DNA from: Bacteroidota bacterium
Lineage (GTDB): Bacteria; Bacteroidota; Bacteroidia; Bacteroidales; F082
Length of the DNA: 48,072 bases
Assembly (NCBI GenBank): GCA_003232915.1
Contig: QIKE01000103.1
Location: 1-48,072 of the forward strand
Direction: 5' to 3'
In this document: positions 36,804 to 45,655 of the stretch, piece by piece
Numbering within the stretch: the stretch's first letter is position 1
Layout of the letters: every line of letters begins with the position of its first letter
Position numbers and translations under genes: made by a program
The notes under the pieces: generated by a model
Told to the model about the DNA's origin: nothing
What the model saw: the letters and a program-made list of their open reading frames with translations, nothing else
Databases searched by the model: none

Positions 36804-37214
36804 AATTAAGGTTCAACTACCATTTTAGTGGAAAACTTTTTATTGAGGCGAATTAAATGCAGATATTAAAACATTTATATTGATCATTATGAAAATTATG
36901 GCGTTATTTTAATAAACATCAGATATTTAATACTAAAATCACTTTCTATTTCACTAAATTCGCAGTGTTACTTGCGGTAGTTTGCTTTTTAAGCAAAGTT
37001 TTTTTTAAATTTGCCATAATATAATTATTAAGAAATGTATTTAAAGATGAAAAAATGTTATTTATAGGTAACATAAATTCATCAACTGTTGGGATGTTTA
37101 GTATGCCATGCTTATATCTGGATGCAAGTTTGACAAAACAACATAAGGCATTCCCGTTTAGCAGAACACTCCATTTATTTAATACATCGGATAAATAATT
37201 TAAAACCGAACAAT
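36804..37214. other. Intergenic region, no convincing gene
   Basis: About 410 bp. An antisense frame at 36946-37251 (101 codons) lacks motifs and overlaps the start of the next gene; I do not call it. Confidence 0.45.
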
Positions 37215-38180
37215 ATGAAGCAAATTTTTCAAAATATAATATTAGAAACAATAAAACGCCGGTTTAAAAAAAACAAACAAAAACTTTCCTTAAAACAATG
37301 TAAGAAGGAAATAGTTAAAGTAAAAGTTGAATTTACTCATATAATTTACGATAGTTTGTTAATAATATTAGGAGTTTTATCAGCTAGTTTTGGGTTGAAG
37401 GGATTTTTACTGCCAAATTTGTTTATTGATGGGGGCGTAACTGGAATTTCTCTAATAATTGCCGAATTATCCGGACTGTCTTTGTCTTTATTATTGGTTG
37501 CGATTAACCTCCCTTTTCTAATTTTAGCGTTTTATACAATCAGCAAACAATTCGCTTTTAGAAGTATTATTGCAATTATTTTACTTGCTGCGTCAGTTCA
37601 TTTTATACCGTTTCCTATAGTTACAAATGATAAATTGCTGATTGCCGTTTTCGGAGGGTTCTTTTTAGGATTGGGAATTGGTTTGGCAATTCGGGGAGGC
37701 TCTGTTATTGACGGAACAGAGGTGTTGGCTGTTTTTATCAGTCGAAAAACAGCGTTAACGATAGGGGATGTAATTTTATTATTTAATATTCTTATTTTTG
37801 GATTTGCCGCATATATATTTACAATTGAAATTTCGTTATATGCAATGTTAACCTATTGGGCAGCATCTCGAACTGTTAATTTTGTCGTATCGGGTATAGA
37901 AGAATATGTGGGTGTAACAATAATATCGGATAAAAACGAGGAAATCAGACTGGCGATAATCGAAAAATTGGGAAGAGGGTGCACTTTATATTCCGGTAAA
38001 AAAGGATATGCTAAAAAAGGTGAGACTCTAATGCCAATTGAAATTGTTTATACATTGGTTACAAGGCTTGAATTGGCAAAACTGCATACGGAAATAGATA
38101 AAATTGATAAAGATGCGTTTATTGTGATGCATAGTGTAAAAGATGCAAAAGGAGGGATGATAAAAAAAAGATCATTATAA
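37215..38180 (+). CDS. YitT family membrane protein with DUF2179 domain
   Basis: A 321-residue protein. After an N-terminal basic cytoplasmic stretch of about 35 residues come five to six membrane helices of the DUF161/YitT type (DSLLIILGVLSASFGLKGFLLP, DGGVTGISLIIAELSGLS, FGGFFLGLGIGLAIRGGSVI with DGTEVLAVF). A soluble C-terminal DUF2179 domain follows (about 240-315: EEYVGVTIISDKNEEIRLAI, GRGCTLYSGKKGYAKKGET, DKIDKDAFIVMHSVKDAKGG). The function is not established. It is a single gene in its own transcript as far as can be seen. Confidence 0.9.
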   Translation: MKQIFQNIILETIKRRFKKNKQKLSLKQCKKEIVKVKVEFTHIIYDSLLIILGVLSASFGLKGFLLPNLFIDGGVTGISLIIAELSGLSLSLLLVAINLPFLILAFYTISKQFAFRSIIAIILLAASVHFIPFPIVTNDKLLIAVFGGFFLGLGIGLAIRGGSVIDGTEVLAVFISRKTALTIGDVILLFNILIFGFAAYIFTIEISLYAMLTYWAASRTVNFVVSGIEEYVGVTIISDKNEEIRLAIIEKLGRGCTLYSGKKGYAKKGETLMPIEIVYTLVTRLELAKLHTEIDKIDKDAFIVMHSVKDAKGGMIKKRSL

Positions 38181-39082
38181 TAATAGCCTTCTACAAAAAA
38201 GAAAACCGGCAGCTAATATCGGCGGCAAGAGTAAAGCAAACTCATACACAAAAGGTTGAGAAATTGCTTTTGAAAGGTACGGCATAAGGAAGTGGAAGCA
38301 ATCGCCAACTTTGATACAAATGAAGATGAGACGTTAAAAAAAAGTTGCAATTTTGTAAAGCTACTTCCTGTTCTTTTAGAGAAGAAGTAATTATAATAAA
38401 TGAGTCCGGTCTAAAAAGGTTCTATAATGATTTTAAGTAATTTTACCCCCTAATTAGCCTAAATGGAAGTTGTTGAAAATAAGCGAATATTGTAGAGATG
38501 AGATAATCTTTGATTTTAAATATTTACGCTTTTTTACCTTTTAAGACTGGACTCATAAATGCCGTTTGGAAAATAATAGCAACATTAGTCGAAGTAATCT
38601 CCTAATCTTAGTGCACATATTAACAAAAAGTCATGCCTTCTTCCTCATAAACTCTATGTTTAGCAGCATTGCAATGAGACGTGGATTTGGTTTTTGTGCG
38701 TAAAACTTTAGTAGGTGTGTGGTGGGTTTGAGGCCGGGATTGGAGTGGTAATCCGTAGCGCCAAAACATAGTTATGTTGGCAGTAAAGCTATAAATGCAT
38801 TGTGTTTCATTGTAAATGCAATGACCGAAACAGCTTAGGGGATAGTTCTATAACGAAAAGTTCGATACAGTGAGGGTAGGGTAGGAGTTGGGTTATAGGT
38901 GAGGAAGGTGGAAAACTGTGACCGCCCAATTGATGAAATAATTGATATTCGGATGTTTATGACGACTGGTTCATTCTCGAACTTTCGAATTATCCGACAC
39001 TTAAAAGACTTTCAATTTGTCGTTAATGTCAGAAAATGTATTATCAGATTAAAATAAGTACGTTTATTATCCGTTATTTTTT
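38181..39082. other. Intergenic region holding a MITE-like element
   Basis: About 900 bp. The MITE-like element at 38402-38554 is the only recognised structure. The segment 38640-38960 is more GC-rich than usual for this window's gaps, without a recognisable frame or RNA. Confidence 0.5.
38402..38554. mobile_element. MITE-like element with 19-bp terminal inverted repeats and 6-bp target duplication
   Basis: The left end GAGTCCGGTCTAAAAAGGT (38402-38420) and the reverse complement of the right end (38536-38554), GAGTCCAGTCTTAAAAGGT, agree at 17 of 19 bases. ATAAAT stands directly outside both ends (38396-38401 and 38555-38560), a perfect 6-bp target-site duplication. The 153-bp interior has no open frame. 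It would need a transposase supplied in trans by an insertion sequence with the same ends; none is in the window. Confidence 0.85.
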
Positions 39083-39090
39083 TACTTTTG
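39083..39090 (+). promoter_or_regulatory. -7 box of the T9SS cargo/DUF1573/yajC series
   Basis: TACTTTTG is a perfect match, 41 bp before the ATG at 39131. Confidence 0.5.
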
Positions 39091-39130
39091 TACAATTTAA
39101 TGAAATGATAAAAAATCAGTCGTATTTTTA

Positions 39131-40336
39131 ATGAAAAAAACAAAGCGATATTATGAATTGCAGGTCGTAAGCCTGATTTTATTTATGTTATCTTTAAATA
39201 TTGTGATAGAAGCACAGGTTTCGTGCGATATTTCTATTGATGTGCCACAGCCGGTATGTTATAATACTTTTTTCGATTTGAGTGTTTTGGAGCAGTCTGG
39301 TTTTCTTTATTATTGGGCACCTACGGGTGATACTACTTCAAGTATTACTGTAAAAATTACTGAGGCTACAAATTTTACGGTAAGAGTTATTGACACAATA
39401 AATCACGATACTTGTACTTCCGCACCCTTCCGTGTTGATATGAGGCCTGAAATAACTGTAAGTTTTACGCAGAAACAACTCACCTGTACCGATGGCGATG
39501 CCGACAACGGCAACACGGCGCAGATTAAAGCTAAAGCCGGTAACGAATTTCCCGCCGATCAATACCATTATTTTTGGCAAGTACCGCCTCTGCATATTTC
39601 CCCGGGCGATTCTTCTTTTGCTATAGGTCTTAAAGCACATCTTAATTATATGGTAAAAGTGATTGATAAACACGACTGCTCTGTTGTCGATACTTTTTAT
39701 ACCAAAGCTTTTGACAATCCTATTATAGAAATCAAAGCCGATCCCGACACAGCGTATATTGAGAACCCACACGTTACTTTTAGTTTCACCAATCTCTCGG
39801 AAGACAGCATAAAAATCACCAACAGCTTTTGGGAATTCGACAAGGATGCAGAGTCGTATTCGGAACCCGTGTTGCTTTATACTTTCACCGATTTAGGTAC
39901 TTATAATGTTTTTTTAACGGTTTCCAATCAATATGGCTGCGACACTGTTTACACTTCGGTAGTTGATGTGCTTCCTGTAAATCTGCTCATTCCTAGTGTC
40001 TTCACTCCTAACGGCGACGGCATCAATGATACTTTTATTATTTCGGAAGCTCCTTCTTCAACATCTGGTGGTAACGACAATGCCGGAGGGCAAAAGAGTA
40101 TCAATACACAAGAATCGGAACGATACAAACCTTTGAGCAGATTTTATGAAAGCTACGAATTAGTGGTTTTCAACCGTCAGGGAAGGAAAGTATTTCAGTC
40201 GAGTAATTATCAAAACGACTGGGATGGTGGTGGTTTGCCCGATGGTGTTTATTTTTATGTGTTAAAATGTAATGGTTATAAAAATAAAAATGTCGTATAT
40301 AAAGGTTCTGTTAGTATTTTTGGCAGTGGAAGATAG
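39131..40336 (+). CDS. Secreted PKD-like protein with T9SS type-B C-terminal sorting domain
   Basis: A 401-residue exported protein: signal peptide (1-28, ending IEAQ), Ig/PKD-like modules (FSFTNLSEDSIKITNSFWEF and YTFTDLGTYNVFLTVSNQYG are classic PKD strands, about 218-272), and the gliding-motility-associated C-terminal domain (about 280-401) opening PSVFTPNGDGINDTFII and containing YELVVFNRQGRKVF, NDWDGGGLPDGVYFYVL. That domain is the type-B sorting signal that sends cargo through the type IX secretion system to the cell surface. A low-complexity insert (SSTSGGNDNAGGQKSINTQ) interrupts the sorting domain. The target of the protein is unknown. Confidence 0.9.
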   Translation: MKKTKRYYELQVVSLILFMLSLNIVIEAQVSCDISIDVPQPVCYNTFFDLSVLEQSGFLYYWAPTGDTTSSITVKITEATNFTVRVIDTINHDTCTSAPFRVDMRPEITVSFTQKQLTCTDGDADNGNTAQIKAKAGNEFPADQYHYFWQVPPLHISPGDSSFAIGLKAHLNYMVKVIDKHDCSVVDTFYTKAFDNPIIEIKADPDTAYIENPHVTFSFTNLSEDSIKITNSFWEFDKDAESYSEPVLLYTFTDLGTYNVFLTVSNQYGCDTVYTSVVDVLPVNLLIPSVFTPNGDGINDTFIISEAPSSTSGGNDNAGGQKSINTQESERYKPLSRFYESYELVVFNRQGRKVFQSSNYQNDWDGGGLPDGVYFYVLKCNGYKNKNVVYKGSVSIFGSGR

Positions 40337-40356
40337 TTAATTAATACAAAAATAAA

Positions 40357-40821
40357 ATGAAAAGTTTAAGTATCATCGTCAGTTTTTTGACCGTTTTTGC
40401 TTTAAGTTCGTGTCGAAACAACAATAAAAAAATTAGTACCAACTTCGTCAACAATCCAGCGAGTGCACAAAATACGGGGAAAGAAGACGACAGTAAATTA
40501 CCGAAAATGATGTTTGAAGAAACCGTCCACGATTTCGGAAACATGATTAAGGGCGAAGTGGTGCATTACAGTTTTAATTTTAAAAATGCGGGGAAATCCG
40601 ATTTGTTAATTTCTCATGTCAGTACGAGTTGTGGTTGTACCGTAAGCGAATATCCTCACAAACCGTTAAAACCAGGTGAAAAAGGCACTATTGCCGTTAC
40701 TTTCAACAGCAAGAACAAACGAGGTTTTCAAAACAAATCGATAATTATTTTGGCCAACACCAAACCAAACCGTACGGTTCTCCACATCAAAGCAGATGTA
40801 AAAATGCCTGAAAACGAATAA
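40357..40821 (+). CDS. DUF1573 domain lipoprotein
   Basis: A 154-residue lipoprotein with lipobox ending at Cys19 (FALSSCRNN). The DUF1573 domain (about 50-150) has the family pattern: FEETVHDFGNMIKGEVVHYSF, FKNAGKSDLLI, VSTSCGCTVSEYP, KPGEKGTIAVTFNSK. These are Ig-like ASPM/Hydin-type folds of unknown role, abundant in Bacteroidota. It lies 20 bp after the T9SS cargo gene and 35 bp before yajC. Confidence 0.9.
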   Translation: MKSLSIIVSFLTVFALSSCRNNNKKISTNFVNNPASAQNTGKEDDSKLPKMMFEETVHDFGNMIKGEVVHYSFNFKNAGKSDLLISHVSTSCGCTVSEYPHKPLKPGEKGTIAVTFNSKNKRGFQNKSIIILANTKPNRTVLHIKADVKMPENE

Positions 40822-40856
40822 ATTATTTATTTAATTAATCTATAAATCAAAATTCA

Positions 40857-41174
40857 ATGAACTTAATGTTTTTATTATTACAAGATCCAAAAAGTCAAAG
40901 TAGCTGGACATCGTTGCTCCCTTTGTTTTTAATTCTACTGGTATTCTATTTTTTCTTTATCATGCCTCAAACAAAAAAAAATAAAGCACAAAAAAAATTC
41001 AGAGAAAATTTGAAAAAGGGTGATAAAGTGGTTACCATTGGAGGTATTCATGGAAAAATAGGCGAAGTAAAAGAAAAGGCCGTTATTTTAGAAGTGGGTA
41101 ATTCCATCAAAATGACTGTTGAAAAATCGGCTATTGCTTTGGACGGTGAAACTATCGTGCAACAGAAAAAATAA
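40857..41174 (+). CDS. yajC: Preprotein translocase subunit YajC
   Basis: YajC is the small SecDF-associated protein of the Sec translocon. The 105-residue protein has one membrane segment (about 19-37, SLLPLFLILLVFYFFFIMPQ) followed directly by the family signature TKKNKAQKKFRENLKKGDKV, VTIGGIHGKIGEV. It is co-directional with the DUF1573 gene and ends at a clear hairpin (41207-41240). Confidence 0.95.
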   Translation: MNLMFLLLQDPKSQSSWTSLLPLFLILLVFYFFFIMPQTKKNKAQKKFRENLKKGDKVVTIGGIHGKIGEVKEKAVILEVGNSIKMTVEKSAIALDGETIVQQKK

Positions 41175-41206
41175 GTTGTTTCGAGAAACTGCGTTTTTAT
41201 ATGTTG

Positions 41207-41240
41207 CAAACCCGGTTTTTGTTTAAAGGCCGGGTTTGTT
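41207..41240 (+). terminator. Hairpin terminator after yajC
   Basis: Perfect 9-bp arms CAAACCCGG (41207-41215) and CCGGGTTTG (41230-41238), with a 14-nt loop, about 33 bp after the yajC stop codon. The T tail is short. Confidence 0.65.
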
Positions 41241-41290
41241 ATGCATTTGACAATTTGGAATTTATTTGTATTTTTAACAAAAAATGATTG

Positions 41291-41764
41291 ATGGAAGACA
41301 AGAAAATATTTATGAAAGAGGCGTTAAGTCTTGCGGCTGACAATGTACGTCGAAGCGAAGGCGGTCCTTTCGGTGCCGTGGTGGTAAAAAACGGTAAAAT
41401 TATCGGAAAGGGGGGCAACAAAGTTACCGTAATGAACGACCCCACTGCTCATGCCGAGATTGTAGCTATTAGAAATGCTGCAAAAAATATGGGTACCTTC
41501 GATTTGAGTGGTTGCGAAATTTTTTCAAGTTGCGAACCGTGCCCAATGTGTCTTGGAGCTATTTATTGGGCTCGTATCGAATCACTTTTTTATGCTGCTA
41601 CCAAAGACGATGCGTCCAAAGCCGATTTCGACGATTCATTTATTTATAAAGAATTTGCACTCCCCAAAGAACAACGTTCCATTGCTTCGATGCAGCTTAT
41701 GCGTGAAGATGCCGTTAAAGTGTTTGAAGAGTGGGCTGCTTCCGAAAGCAAAATTCCATATTAA
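41291..41764 (+). CDS. Guanine deaminase-like nucleoside/base deaminase
   Basis: A 157-residue zinc deaminase of the cytidine deaminase fold, closest in layout to bacterial GuaD (guanine to xanthine). The zinc/catalytic motif is TAHAEIVAI with His54 and Glu56, and the cysteine pair is CEPCPMC with Cys84 and Cys87. The C-terminal SESKIPY resembles the GuaD tail, where an aromatic residue closes the active site. A TTG three bases upstream (41288) is an alternative start. Sir2 follows 3 bp downstream, so the two are co-transcribed. Confidence 0.88.
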   Translation: MEDKKIFMKEALSLAADNVRRSEGGPFGAVVVKNGKIIGKGGNKVTVMNDPTAHAEIVAIRNAAKNMGTFDLSGCEIFSSCEPCPMCLGAIYWARIESLFYAATKDDASKADFDDSFIYKEFALPKEQRSIASMQLMREDAVKVFEEWAASESKIPY

Positions 41765-41767
41765 ATA

Positions 41768-42523
41768 ATGAGCCTCGACAACGCAATTGACCGTGCCGTG
41801 GAGATACTGAAAAAGTCGCATTATACAACGGCTTTTACCGGTGCCGGCATATCAGTTGAAAGTGGTATTCCTCCGTTTCGCGGACAACAGGGGCTTTGGA
41901 GCAAATATGATCCGGTAGTTTTAGATATCGACTACTTTAGTAAGCATCCGAAAGAATCGTGGAAAGTGATTAAAGAGATTTTTTACGATTTTTTTGGAAA
42001 AGCAAAACCCAATACAGGACACACAGTACTTGCCACCCTTGAACAAAAAGGTTTTATAAAAAATATTATCACTCAAAACATCGACAATCTGCATCAAGAA
42101 GCCGGTAGCAAAACCGTTTACGAATTTCACGGCACTTCACATAGGCTCGTTTGTATTCGATGTGGCGCATCATATAGATTGCACGAATTAAGCTTTGAAG
42201 AATTACCCGTCCATTGCAAAAAATGTGGAGGACTTGTTAAACCCGATTTTATTTTTTTTGGCGAAGGAATACCCACAGTGGCTTATCAGGCATCAATTGA
42301 TGCAGCCCGCAAAGCAGATGTTTTTTTAATAATTGGTACCACAGGCGAGATAATGCCGGCTAGCCAAATTCCTCATCTTGCCAAGCAAAACGGTGCCTAT
42401 ATCATAGAAATTAATCCCGAATTCTCGAACTTTACCCATAATATTACCGATGTTTTTATTCGCGAAAAATCGGGAACGGCATTGTGGAAAATTATGGAGA
42501 GAATTGTTTCGAGCAACGAATAA
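41768..42523 (+). CDS. NAD-dependent protein deacylase (Sir2 family)
   Basis: A 251-residue sirtuin that removes acyl groups from lysine using NAD. The NAD-binding AFTGAGISVESGIPPFRG (about 22-39), ITQNIDNLH (about 101-109) and the catalytic His121 in YEFHGTS are intact. The structural zinc site is Cys129/Cys132/Cys150/Cys153. The motifs that distinguish deacetylases from desuccinylases (the Y..R pair of SIRT5-like enzymes) are not obvious, so the acyl preference is open. The start is 3 bp after the guanine deaminase stop. Confidence 0.95.
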   Translation: MSLDNAIDRAVEILKKSHYTTAFTGAGISVESGIPPFRGQQGLWSKYDPVVLDIDYFSKHPKESWKVIKEIFYDFFGKAKPNTGHTVLATLEQKGFIKNIITQNIDNLHQEAGSKTVYEFHGTSHRLVCIRCGASYRLHELSFEELPVHCKKCGGLVKPDFIFFGEGIPTVAYQASIDAARKADVFLIIGTTGEIMPASQIPHLAKQNGAYIIEINPEFSNFTHNITDVFIREKSGTALWKIMERIVSSNE

Positions 42524-42544
42524 ATTCCCAATCGTTAAAATTAC

Positions 42545-42552
42545 TATTTTTG
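42545..42552 (+). promoter_or_regulatory. -7 box of the carbamate kinase gene
   Basis: A perfect TATTTTTG in the gap after Sir2, 41 bp before the ATG at 42594. Confidence 0.6.
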
Positions 42553-42593
42553 CGCTTTTCAAAAAAAAAGGTGCATTTTTTAAAAAGTCTATT

Positions 42594-43538
42594 ATGAAAA
42601 AGTTAGCTGTTGTTGCTTTTGGAGGAAACGCTCTTTTGCGTGCCGGACAAAAAGGCACTATCGACGAGCAGGAGGAAAATGCATATCTGGCAAGTTCGAG
42701 TTTATTGAAATTAATGAACCGGAAATATAATCTTGTAATCACACATGGCAATGGTCCGCAGGTAGGTAACATTATGCTTGCCAACGATGCAGGACACAAA
42801 ATGTACGAACTTCCCGAAATGCCAATGGATGTGTGTGGTGCTTATTCGCAGGGATTTATTGGATATTTATTAGAGCAACAGTTGCGTAATGTTTTAATGA
42901 GAGAAGATAAAGATCGCGACATCATAACCATTATTACACAGGTTTTGGTAAACAAGGACGACAAAGCTTTTAAAAATCCCACCAAACCTGTAGGCCCCTA
43001 TTACACTAAAGAAAAGGCCGAAAAACTTATGAAAGAAACCGATGCGATATTTAAAGAAGATGCCCGCGGACGAGGTTGGCGCAAAGTGGTGGCTTCGCCT
43101 GAACCTATTGTTATTTTCAATCAAAAAACTATCGAAAAAATTGCCCGTGAAGGACATATTGTTATTGCCGTTGGCGGTGGCGGTATTCCTTGTTTTTATG
43201 TGAAAGAAAGCAAATTGCAGGGTATTGATGCCGTCATCGACAAAGACCTTGCCTCGTCGCGCCTTGCAGCACAAATTCGTGCCGACAAACTTTTTATTCT
43301 CACCGATATTCCCAAAGTATTCCTAAATTTTAATACACCTCAAGAAAAAGCCATAGACCGGATGACCATTGCCCAAGCCAAACACTATCTTGTAGAAGGA
43401 CAATTCGGCGTAGGCAGTATGGCACCTAAAATATGTGCTGCTATTAATTTTGTAGAACGAACGGGAAAAGATACTATCATCACCGAAACAGCTCTCCTTG
43501 GTGTGGACAACGGCGGCACACGGATTACAATGGTTTAA
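42594..43538 (+). CDS. arcC: Carbamate kinase
   Basis: Carbamate kinase makes ATP from carbamoyl phosphate (or the reverse), usually as the last step of arginine or purine-derived catabolism. The 314-residue protein shows VVAFGGNALL (about 5-14), NLVITHGNGPQVGNI, VVASPEPIVI, VIAVGGGGIPC and VIDKDLASSRLA, as expected for the amino acid kinase fold. The true start is ATG 42594, after a perfect promoter box; the frame extends further upstream. arcA and argF-type partners are absent from the window. The guanine deaminase two genes upstream might hint at a purine-derived carbamoyl-phosphate source, but that is speculation. Confidence 0.95.
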   Translation: MKKLAVVAFGGNALLRAGQKGTIDEQEENAYLASSSLLKLMNRKYNLVITHGNGPQVGNIMLANDAGHKMYELPEMPMDVCGAYSQGFIGYLLEQQLRNVLMREDKDRDIITIITQVLVNKDDKAFKNPTKPVGPYYTKEKAEKLMKETDAIFKEDARGRGWRKVVASPEPIVIFNQKTIEKIAREGHIVIAVGGGGIPCFYVKESKLQGIDAVIDKDLASSRLAAQIRADKLFILTDIPKVFLNFNTPQEKAIDRMTIAQAKHYLVEGQFGVGSMAPKICAAINFVERTGKDTIITETALLGVDNGGTRITMV

Positions 43539-43703
43539 ATCCTATTGATTTGCAACTGTTGCTTTTAATGCTACTTAATAATACACTGAAAAGTTTGGAT
43601 AATGAAAAATTCTTCTCGAAAGCATCTTTTCTTTTTGATTTTTCGTCAGCCCTGTTTTCGTAACCATAGTTTTTATACTTTTACACTTTTAACAATATAG
43701 ATT

Positions 43704-45620
43704 ATGAGAAAAATTATAAACACCTTATTATCAATGGCTCTAATCTTTGTTTCTGTATCGCTTTATTCGCAAACTTATTCATGGACATCTGTGGAAATGC
43801 GCGAAGCTTATCGCAAAGACACACGCTCTATCAATGGACTCCCCGGACCAAAATACTGGCAAAATCATGCTAAATACAAACTGAACGCCACCTTACTTGC
43901 TAACGAAAGTGCTCTTGAAGGAAAAGGACATATCACCTATTTCAATAATAGTCCCGACACCTTAAAACATTTGGTAATAAGGCTTTATCAAAATTTTTAT
44001 AAAAAAGGTGCTGCCCGTGCTTGGAATATAGCGCCCAAAGATGTTACCAGTGGTGTTAAGATACAATCAATAAAAGTTAATGGTAAAAAAACTCAACTTC
44101 TTGATAAACAGTACGGTTATTATTTAGGCACTAACAGACCATTGCGTCTTTTTACCCCCCTTCTCCCTGGTGACTCGGTTCAGATAGAAATACAATGGAA
44201 ATTTCATATCCCCGAAATAACACGGAATAGAATGGGAAATTATGGCAAAGGACGATATTTTATTGCTTATTGGTATCCGCAAATTGCAGTTTATGACGAT
44301 ATCAGCGGTTGGGACAACATAAATTTTTCTGGTATTGTGGAGTTTTACAACGATTTCAACGATTACGATGTTGCAATAAATGTTCCGGCGGATTATGCCG
44401 TTTGGGCTACCGGACATCTTGAAAATGGCAACGAGGTTTATCAACAAGAAATCCTCCGTCGTATCGAAAAAGCTAATAGTTCCAACAGAATCCGGCATAT
44501 CATCACACAAAACGATTGGAAAAAAGGAAAAGTTCTAAAGTCGAAGGAAGGTAGCCGATGGCATTTTATAGCTACTAACGTTACTGATTTTTCGTTTGCC
44601 GCGGTTCTAAAATACAATTGGGATGCTTCTTCCGTTCTTGTCGATTCGGCAAACAGACGTCGTGTAAGAGTCGAAGCTATTTATCCAGATTCTACACTTT
44701 CTTTCTACAAAGCTGCCCGCTATGCTCATGAAAGTATTGAGTTTTTGTCGTATCAATGGCCAGGCTATACTTATCCGTTCGAACATATGACTTCGTTTAG
44801 CAACGGCACAAGCAACGGTGGTATGGAAACTCCCATGATGGCTAATGACGGCGACCCTAAAGATACCGTTTCGTTAGCAGGACTGGTTTTTCACGAAATT
44901 TCGCATAGTTATTTTCCCTTTTTTATGGGTATTAACGAACAAAAATATGCATGGATGGACGAAGGCTGGGCTGCCTATTTAACCGGTCTTTTCAGCGAAG
45001 ACTCGGCTCTTCGTTATCATTATTTTACACGTACAGCAAGCCATTTTAGTAGCTACAGCGGGAAACAAACAGAAATGCCGCTGATGTATCCCTCCAATTT
45101 TATTAGCAATTTTTCTTCTTATCGAGTACAAGCCTACATCCGTTCGTCGCTAGCATATAAGTTTTTGCGCGATGCCCTTGGCGACAAACTGTTTAAAAAA
45201 GCATTGCATGCTTACATAAAACGCTGGAATGGCAAACACCCCGTTCCTTATGATTTTTTCAATACCTTTGCTAATGTTACAGGCCAAGAGTTGAGTTGGT
45301 TTATCAATCCTTGGTTTTTTCAAAAAGATTATGCCGATCAAAGTATCATAAAAGTTACTAACAATAATAAAATTGTTGTGGAAAATACCGGCGGCTTGCC
45401 CATGCCCGTAAAAATTAAATGCACTTACGACGACGGTAGTACAGAGTTCTTTTTTGAGCATACTTCCGTTTGGAGCACAGGCAATAAAGCAATTGTAATT
45501 CAAGCTGACAAAGACAAGAAAATAAACACCATTGACCTTGGAGCCGAGAATATCCCCGACATCAATCGGACAAACAATCATTTTGAAATGCAACAAACAA
45601 AAGCAACCACAAAGAAATGA
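43704..45620 (+). CDS. Secreted M1 family metallopeptidase
   Basis: A 638-residue zinc peptidase with a signal peptide (1-22, ending SLYSQ). The M1 active site is complete: HEISH (His397, Glu398, His401) with the third ligand Glu420 in WMDEGWAAYL. The exopeptidase motif reads GGMETP (about 372-377) instead of GAMEN, a form seen in Bacteroidota secreted M1 enzymes, so aminopeptidase specificity is uncertain. The last 100 residues form a short beta-sandwich-like tail. The T9SS subtilase gene begins 35 bp downstream. A near-consensus box TACTTTTA lies about 30 bp upstream. Confidence 0.93.
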   Translation: MRKIINTLLSMALIFVSVSLYSQTYSWTSVEMREAYRKDTRSINGLPGPKYWQNHAKYKLNATLLANESALEGKGHITYFNNSPDTLKHLVIRLYQNFYKKGAARAWNIAPKDVTSGVKIQSIKVNGKKTQLLDKQYGYYLGTNRPLRLFTPLLPGDSVQIEIQWKFHIPEITRNRMGNYGKGRYFIAYWYPQIAVYDDISGWDNINFSGIVEFYNDFNDYDVAINVPADYAVWATGHLENGNEVYQQEILRRIEKANSSNRIRHIITQNDWKKGKVLKSKEGSRWHFIATNVTDFSFAAVLKYNWDASSVLVDSANRRRVRVEAIYPDSTLSFYKAARYAHESIEFLSYQWPGYTYPFEHMTSFSNGTSNGGMETPMMANDGDPKDTVSLAGLVFHEISHSYFPFFMGINEQKYAWMDEGWAAYLTGLFSEDSALRYHYFTRTASHFSSYSGKQTEMPLMYPSNFISNFSSYRVQAYIRSSLAYKFLRDALGDKLFKKALHAYIKRWNGKHPVPYDFFNTFANVTGQELSWFINPWFFQKDYADQSIIKVTNNNKIVVENTGGLPMPVKIKCTYDDGSTEFFFEHTSVWSTGNKAIVIQADKDKKINTIDLGAENIPDINRTNNHFEMQQTKATTKK

Positions 45621-45655
45621 CAATTGTCATTAATAAATTATTCAATTTTTTAAAT

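Noticed and set aside
36946-37251. A 101-codon minus-strand open frame before the YitT gene.
   Set aside because: It overlaps the start of a conserved gene, lacks motifs and has no promoter box.
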